Positions 7,022 to 10,958 of a stretch of 10,958 nucleotides of DNA are shown here, piece after piece. Under the pieces are notes generated by a model that saw nothing but the letters and a program-made list of their open reading frames with translations, made no database searches and was not told the origin of the DNA. How positions within the stretch are numbered: position 1 is the stretch's first letter; each line of letters starts with the position of its first letter. Both the position numbers and the translations under genes were made by a program. This stretch comes from Clostridia bacterium. Lineage in GTDB: Bacteria > Bacillota > Clostridia > UMGS1810. The stretch spans positions 1 to 10,958 of the forward strand of contig JAFVSB010000114.1 in assembly GCA_017503945.1 (NCBI GenBank), written 5' to 3'.

Positions 7022-7050
7022 AGTATAGCAGAAAGCACTAAGTTTTTCAA
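7022..7050 (-). promoter_or_regulatory. Sigma-A promoter of the 208-aa gene
   Basis: On the minus strand, TTGAAA (7050-7045) and TATACT (7027-7022) are separated by 17 bp. Each hexamer differs from consensus at one position. The predicted start near 7015 gives a leader of about 50 nt. Confidence 0.75.
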
Positions 7051-7093
7051 CCCTGCCAGGAAGAAAAATATTTTGTGAGCTTTAAGTATAAAA

Positions 7094-7117
7094 AAGCAGC
7101 GCCAAAAGGCGCTGCTT
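7094..7117 (-). terminator. Rho-independent terminator of the GIY-YIG gene
   Basis: On the minus strand the G+C-rich 10-bp stem AAGCAGCGCC/GGCGCTGCTT with a TTTT loop is followed by TTTTTTAT. The stem begins within the TAA stop codon (7118-7116), so terminator and coding end overlap. Confidence 0.92.
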
Positions 7118-7793
7118 AATCGATATGTTTTCTGTATATATCAATAGGGTTTCCTTTTTCATCCTTCCATGTAGTCCAGCCGTTATTGGAATGCCCTAAA
7201 ACAACCCATCCTGCCGAACTGGGAGAACTAGCAATAACATCATCTTGTAAAATATCATTGGATATTGGTGCTGTTTTGCGGATTTCAGGAACCCAGCCAT
7301 TCTTAGTGGGCGCACATATACTCCCCCTCAGCACAATAAAAGTTCCATTTTCAACACGCATAGTTGCTGATACTTTGCCAAAGTCCTTAACCATTTGCGA
7401 AATATAATATTCACCGTCAGGAACTAAACCCCAATCCGATTTCACCTGTTGTTCAGCAGTTGCAGCAGTAAACACTTCTTCTTTTGAAATTTCTTTTGGG
7501 AAGACCTGTTTTCCCTCAAAAGAAGATAACAATTGCACTACAAGGTCTGCATCAAGAGCAAACAATTCAGAATTTGGGACTTTGCTTTTTCTGAAAATTT
7601 CATCCAAAAGGACTTCTTTCTCATCATAATCATCCACTTCAATAGCAAACTTTCGTTTGAGACCAACAACATTGAAATAGCCATTGCGTTCTAAATTATA
7701 CATTCTGCTTTCAAAATTTTCGGATCCTGTTTTTCCAATCTTGATAAGTCCTGGAACAACAGTAGTCATTACATATATAATGCCCTTTGCCAC
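7116..7793 (-). CDS. GIY-YIG nuclease-like protein with C-terminal DUF4357 domain
   Basis: The N-terminal ~90 residues match the T5orf172/MUG113 branch of the GIY-YIG family. The two signature strands appear as GIIY (residues 4-7) and KIG (18-20), a candidate active-site Arg is R30 (SRMYNLER), and a candidate metal-binding Glu lies in NSELF (about E76). After a linker, the C-terminal ~75 residues match DUF4357: VLRGS, SPSSAGWVVLGHSNNGW and TWKDEKGNPID. I take the GTG at 7793 as the start, giving 225 aa. A TTG at 7811 in the same frame would add six residues, but the only good ribosome binding site (GGAGG, 7806-7802) would then lie inside the gene, while it sits eight bases before the GTG. The domain pair is common in solitary proteins next to restriction or phage-defence genes, but no methylase or other defence gene is nearby, and cleavage activity is unproven. 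It is transcribed alone. Confidence 0.88.
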   Translation of the reverse strand: MAKGIIYVMTTVVPGLIKIGKTGSENFESRMYNLERNGYFNVVGLKRKFAIEVDDYDEKEVLLDEIFRKSKVPNSELFALDADLVVQLLSSFEGKQVFPKEISKEEVFTAATAEQQVKSDWGLVPDGEYYISQMVKDFGKVSATMRVENGTFIVLRGSICAPTKNGWVPEIRKTAPISNDILQDDVIASSPSSAGWVVLGHSNNGWTTWKDEKGNPIDIYRKHID

Positions 7794-7801
7794 ATTCTTT
7801 T

Positions 7802-7806
7802 CCTCC
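7802..7806 (-). promoter_or_regulatory. Ribosome binding site that fixes the GIY-YIG start
   Basis: GGAGG on the minus strand lies eight bases upstream of the GTG at 7793-7791. It overlaps the codons that an upstream TTG start at 7811 would use, which argues for the GTG. Confidence 0.75.
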
Positions 7807-7833
7807 GCCAAATTTATTTATGTGTTGAACCAT

Positions 7834-7862
7834 TTTATATATAATAAACCAAGATATTACAA
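7834..7862 (-). promoter_or_regulatory. Weak candidate promoter of the GIY-YIG gene
   Basis: On the minus strand, TTGTAA (7862-7857) and TATAAA (7839-7834) are separated by 17 bp. The -35 overlaps the hairpin at 7847-7874, so if that hairpin is the lysS terminator the two signals share DNA. Confidence 0.4.
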
Positions 7863-7874
7863 AACATCTTGGTT
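7847..7874 (-). terminator. Hairpin, possible terminator of the greA-lysS transcript
   Basis: A 9-bp stem (AACCAAGAT with ATCTTGGTT, 7847-7855 and 7866-7874) has a 10-nt loop. On the minus strand it is followed by TATTATATATAAAA, an A+T-rich but mixed tail. It is the first plausible stop after lysS, about 235 bp beyond its stop codon. Confidence 0.5.
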
Positions 7875-7883
7875 AATTATAAC

Positions 7884-8108
7884 TTATTTATCTTTCGGCT
7901 TCAGCGACTGTATTCGCAAAGCTTTATTTATACAAAGGAAGCTTTGCAAACTTATTTGTCGGCGAGTGGCTTCAGCGACTGCGCAAAAATCACTTCGTTT
8001 TCACAAAGGTTGTAATTTTTGCTTCGCTTGCATTTGCCACTTGGTGCGGACGCCATACCCGTATGGCCTTTTGTCCGCTTCCGATTCGTTTCGCTTGACA
8101 AGTCAAGC
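7884..8108. repeat. Array of hairpins and direct repeats downstream of lysS
   Basis: This stretch has no gene that I can support but is highly structured. A 14-bp direct repeat GGCTTCAGCGACTG occurs at 7897-7910 and 7968-7981 (71 bp apart). Four hairpins are visible: GCAAAGCTT/AAGCTTTGC (7916-7924 with 7939-7947), GCAAAAAT/ATTTTTGC (7983-7990 with 8015-8022), a nested one with outer GCGGAC/GTCCGC and inner GCCATAC/GTATGGC (8046-8078), and GCTTGAC/GTCAAGC (8093-8108) directly after the lysS stop. On the minus strand each direct repeat reads like the last codons of lysS: QSLKPLADK-stop (7981-7952) and QSLKPKDK-stop (7910-7884), beside the real MKPIADK-stop. It may be a dispersed intergenic repeat or decayed copies of the gene end. 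Confidence 0.65.
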
Positions 8109-9676
8109 TCACTTATCGGCAATTGGCTTCATTGTGGGGAATAAAAGCACATCGCGGATAGCTGCTGAATCAGTAAGGAGCATGCACATACGGTCTATAC
8201 CAAAGCCTATGCCGCCCGTGGGTGGCATACCAATTTCGAGAGCATGCATGAAGTCCTCGTCGGTAGTGTTGGCTTCTTCGTCGCCAAGAGCAAGGAGAGC
8301 CTCCTGAGTTTGAAGCGTTCGCGCTGATCGATGGGGTCATTGAGCTCAGAATATGCATTTGCCATCTCCCAGCCGTTCATGAAGAACTCGAAACGCTCTA
8401 CATAATCAGGATTGCCTGGTTTTTTCTTTGTAAGAGGAGAAATCTCAACAGGGTGATCCATAACAAAGGTGGGCTGAACAAGATGTTCTTCTACATAATC
8501 TTCAAAGAACAAGTTAAGAATGTCACCTTTTTTGTGGTGCTCCTCATATTCCACATGGTGCTCTTTGGCAGCAGCACGCGCCTCTTCCAAAGTGTTGATC
8601 TGGTTAAAATCAACTCCTGCATATTTTTTTACAGCGTCTACCATGGTGATGCGCTCAAAAGGCTTGCCCAGATCCATCTCGATGCCGTTATACACAATCT
8701 TTGTGGTGCCGAGCACTTCGTTTGCCACATGGCGATAGAGATTCTCTGTGAGATCCATCATGCCGTGATAATCGGTGTAGGCCTGATAGAGCTCCATGAG
8801 AGTAAATTCGGGATTGTGGCGGGTGTCGAGACCCTCATTGCGAAATACTCTGCCTATTTCATACACTCTCTCAAGACCGCCCACGATGAGACGCTTGAGA
8901 TAGAGCTCAAGAGAAATACGAAGCTTGAAATCTTCATCAAGAGCATTGAAGTGAGTTTCAAACGGTCTTGCAGCAGCGCCGCCCGCATTGGAAACGAGCA
9001 TGGGAGTTTCGACCTCCAAAAAGCCCTGACCATTAAGATAGCTTCTGATGGAAGAAATTATTTTTGACCTTTTGATGAATGTGTCTTTAACATCGGCATT
9101 CATGATGAGGTCAACATATCTCTGACGATAGCGAAGGTCCGTGTTGGTCATGCCATGGAACTTCTCGGGAAGCGGCTGAAGTGATTTGGAAAGTAGGGTG
9201 AGCTTGCTTACTCTGATGGAAATTTCACCTGTCTGAGTGGTGAAAACTTCACCCTCTGCGCCCACAATGTCACCTATGTCGAGCTTTTTGAAGCGATTGT
9301 ATTCATCTTCGCCAAGGATATCCTTCTTGACAAAAATCTGAATCTGACCCTCAAGATCTGACACATGGAGAAATCCTACCTTGCCCATGCCTCTTTTGGA
9401 CATGATACGCCCTGCAATCACTACATTGTGACCATCAAGTGCAGAGATTTTGGCTTTTATGATTTCAACCTCGTCGGAACCGCGTTTGGTAATTTCACGC
9501 TCCTCTTCGGTGTAGTTGTCTTTGATTTGAGCTGAGGTGTGTGTTCTTTCAAATTTGGTTATTTCGAAAGGATCCATGCCGTTTGCCTGAAGCTCGCTGA
9601 GCTTTTCACGGCGCACCTGCAATATCTCACTAAGCTCGGTGTCGGGAGCGTTGTTTTTTGTTTCCTGTTCACTCAT
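8109..9676 (-). CDS. lysS: Lysyl-tRNA synthetase (class II), with a one-base frameshift near its 3' end
   Basis: Class II LysRS charges tRNA-Lys with lysine in the cytoplasm. Landmarks in order: an OB-fold anticodon-binding domain at about residues 60-165 (VVIAGRIMSKRGMGKVGF), the catalytic domain from about 180, and motif 2 at about 272-300 (VFRNEGLDTRHNPEFTLMELY). After ERFK the frame shifts: bases 8307-8308 supply only two nucleotides where one codon is expected. Unshifted, it ends at 8207 with an unrelated tail (LRRLSLLLATKKP...). Restoring one base gives QEALLALGDEEANTTDEDF, motif 3 (GIGFGIDRMCMLL) and the normal end LLFPTMKPIADK with a TGA at 8111-8109, about 522 aa in all. The coordinates given cover this whole reading. 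Motif 3 binds ATP, so a true frameshift should inactivate the enzyme; a sequencing or assembly error is the simplest explanation. GGAGG eight bases before the ATG supports the start. It follows greA by 28 bp. Confidence 0.92.
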
Positions 9677-9704
9677 TCGCGAATTCCTCCTTGTGTAAAA
9701 TTTA

Positions 9705-10178
9705 TTATTTGCTGATTTCTATTATTTTGAGTTCGATAACTCCGCCGGGAGCTTCTACCGACACAATATCGCCCACTTTTTTGCCCATGAGAGCTATACC
9801 TATGGGTGATTCATCGGAGATTTTATTTGCATCGGGGTCAGCTTCGGTAGAACCAACGAGAGTGTAAACCTCTTCTTCGTCAAATTCAACATCGAGCACC
9901 GTAACCTTGGAGCATATGCCCACTGAATTGGTGTCGACATCTTTTACATCAACCACTCTTGCATTTTTGAGCATGTCTTCTATTTTGGCTATGCGCTCCT
10001 CCATTGAAGCCTGCGCATCTTTTGCCGCATCATATTCGGCATTTTCGGAAAGATCGCCAAAACCTCTTGCAATTTTGATTTTTTCGGCGATTTCCCTTCT
10101 TCCTACAACCTTGAGATGCTCGAGTTCATCCTCGAGTTTTTTGAGGCCTTCCGGAGTAAGTACAACCTCTTTTGCCAT
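9705..10178 (-). CDS. greA: Transcription elongation factor GreA
   Basis: The 157-aa length is typical of GreA. The N-terminal antiparallel coiled coil (about residues 1-77) starts VVLTPEGLKKLEDELEHLK and carries the tip sequence GDLSENAEYDAAKDAQ, with acidic D42 and E45 placed like the residues that coordinate the second magnesium ion. The C-terminal FKBP-like domain (about 83-157) ends in SPIGIALMGKKVGDIVSVEAPGGVIELKIIEI. GreA enters the RNA polymerase secondary channel and stimulates cleavage of backtracked transcripts. The gene has a perfect sigma-A promoter and a leader of about 85 nt. The ribosome binding site is modest (AAGGTTAGG). lysS follows after 28 bp, so the two are very likely co-transcribed, an order found in many Firmicutes. 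Confidence 0.97.
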   Translation of the reverse strand: MAKEVVLTPEGLKKLEDELEHLKVVGRREIAEKIKIARGFGDLSENAEYDAAKDAQASMEERIAKIEDMLKNARVVDVKDVDTNSVGICSKVTVLDVEFDEEEVYTLVGSTEADPDANKISDESPIGIALMGKKVGDIVSVEAPGGVIELKIIEISK

Positions 10179-10225
10179 AATAACAAACCTAACCTTTCTG
10201 CCCGCATTAAAATCAAAAGCTGTTG

Positions 10226-10250
10226 GCCTTATCTGCGGACATGATAAGGC
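10226..10250 (-). promoter_or_regulatory. Hairpin in the greA leader
   Basis: An 8-bp perfect stem GCCTTATC/GATAAGGC (10226-10233 with 10243-10250) with a 9-nt loop lies in the transcribed leader of greA. No tight T-run follows on the minus strand, so it is not a clear attenuator. It may stabilise the mRNA or mark a regulator site. Confidence 0.4.
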
Positions 10251-10270
10251 AGAATACTGTCATTCTACAT

Positions 10271-10299
10271 ATTATAAACACAAAAGTGCAAGTTGTCAA
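10271..10299 (-). promoter_or_regulatory. Perfect consensus sigma-A promoter of greA-lysS
   Basis: On the minus strand, TTGACA (10299-10294) is separated by exactly 17 bp from TATAAT (10276-10271). Predicted transcription starts near 10264, about 85 nt before the greA ATG. No clear terminator for recR lies between, so recR transcripts may also read into greA. Confidence 0.88.
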
Positions 10300-10326
10300 T
10301 AGTTTTAAGTTTTATTTGCTGGTATC

Positions 10327-10923
10327 CTATATCTCTCGTCTGCCCTCTATAGCCTTTGCCAGAGTGACCTGGTCGGCATATTCGAGGTCGCCGCCCACGG
10401 GGATGCCGTAGGCAATGCGTGTGACCTTTATGTCAAACGGCTTAAGAAGTCTGGAAATATACATTGTGGTGGCCTCGCCCTCTATGCTGGGACTGATTGC
10501 CATGATGACCTCTTTTACCTCTTCGTCTGCAACGCGCGCAAGAAGCTCTTTGATTTTGATATCCTCAGGGCCGATGGAATCCATTGGCGAAATACACCCG
10601 TGAAGCACATGGTAGGTGCCATAGTATTCGCGCGTTTTTTCGAGTGCAACCACATCTTTGGGCTGCTCCACCACGCAAATGACCGATTTGTCCCTTTTGG
10701 GATTGGAGCAGATTTCGCACACATCTTGCTCGGTGGTGTTCTGACAAATTGAGCAGTAGCCTATCTTTTCTTTTGCTGCGCATATTGTGGCTATCATATC
10801 GTCTACCTCTTCTTTTGGAAGCGACAATATATAATATGCCATTCTCACAGCGCTTTTATTTCCCACACCGGGCATTTTTCTGAAAACATCAATAAGCTTT
10901 GAAAAGCTTTGGGTATATAGCAT
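10327..10923 (-). CDS. recR: Recombination mediator protein RecR
   Basis: The 198-aa length is normal for RecR. Residues about 10-30 form the helix-hairpin-helix (FRKMPGVGNKSAVRMAYYIL). Four cysteines C57, C60, C69 and C72 form the zinc finger (CSICQNTTEQDVCEIC). A Toprim domain follows from about residue 80 (VICVVEQPKDVVALE with the conserved Glu, and MAISPSIEGEATTMYI). The family's C-terminal signature GIPVGGDLEYADQVTLAKAIEGRREI is complete. RecR works with RecO (and RecF) to load RecA on single-stranded DNA during recombinational repair. The ATG at 10923 has a GAGG-type site upstream. In many Firmicutes recR follows dnaX and the ybaB-type gene, which would lie beyond the right end of the window. 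The gene looks intact. Confidence 0.97.
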   Translation of the reverse strand: MLYTQSFSKLIDVFRKMPGVGNKSAVRMAYYILSLPKEEVDDMIATICAAKEKIGYCSICQNTTEQDVCEICSNPKRDKSVICVVEQPKDVVALEKTREYYGTYHVLHGCISPMDSIGPEDIKIKELLARVADEEVKEVIMAISPSIEGEATTMYISRLLKPFDIKVTRIAYGIPVGGDLEYADQVTLAKAIEGRREI

Positions 10924-10935
10924 AGTCTGAACCTC

Positions 10936-10958
10936 TTATATATTCTTTTATATATTCT
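10936..10958. repeat. Short A+T-rich tandem repeat upstream of recR
   Basis: TTATATATTCT occurs at 10936-10946 and again at 10948-10958, a 12-bp period running to the window edge. On the minus strand it reads AGAATATATAA just before the recR ribosome binding site. It may include -10-like sequence or be simple A+T-rich spacer. Confidence 0.5.

Noticed and set aside
7884..8108. Possible CRISPR array after lysS
   Set aside because: There are only two copies of a 14-bp repeat, 71 bp apart, with hairpins of different sequence between them and no cas genes.
7684..8307. A 207-codon open frame on the plus strand
   Set aside because: It runs antisense across the GIY-YIG gene start, the hairpin array and the frameshifted end of lysS. 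Its translation resembles no protein and the opposite strand carries recognised genes.
10179..10326. T-box or lysine riboswitch upstream of greA-lysS
   Set aside because: The leader is only about 85 nt with a single 8-bp stem. I see no T-box consensus and no room for a lysine riboswitch fold.

Overview
The window looks like chromosomal DNA from a spore-forming member of the Clostridia (Firmicutes). It carries spoVA sporulation genes, a greA-lysS pair, recR, consensus sigma-A type promoters and strong GGAGG ribosome binding sites. Base composition is moderate over most of the window and clearly A+T-rich over the first 1.2 kb.

Left part (1-2040, plus strand). The window opens inside a large serine recombinase gene, of which the zinc-ribbon and C-terminal parts are visible. 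A strong terminator and about 240 bp of A+T-rich non-coding DNA follow. The sequence then switches to more G+C-rich DNA encoding only the C-terminal ~130 residues of SpoVAD, followed by a complete spoVAE and a terminator. I read this as the right end of an integrated mobile element whose target is the middle of spoVAD, an arrangement resembling the skin element in sigK. The 5' half of spoVAD and the other end of the element would lie to the left of the window.

Middle part (2041-7793, minus strand). A tight three-gene operon (230 aa, then 523 aa, then 609 aa) is driven by a perfect TTGACA-17-TATAAT promoter. I do not recognise the 230-aa protein. The 523-aa protein has WG-repeat-like segments, and the 609-aa protein has a helical-repeat core between two charged coiled coils. 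Upstream of it, transcribed separately, are a 208-aa protein with three C-terminal membrane segments and a GIY-YIG/DUF4357 protein. Each has its own terminator.

Right part (7794-10958, minus strand). A 315-bp intergenic stretch holds an array of hairpins and two direct repeats that echo the last codons of lysS. Then come lysS (with a one-base frameshift that removes class II motif 3 unless corrected), greA with a perfect sigma-A promoter, and recR.

Most notable points: the recombinase-bearing element interrupting spoVAD, the frameshift in an essential tRNA synthetase, the hairpin array with lysS-tail echoes, and the uncharacterised three-gene operon.
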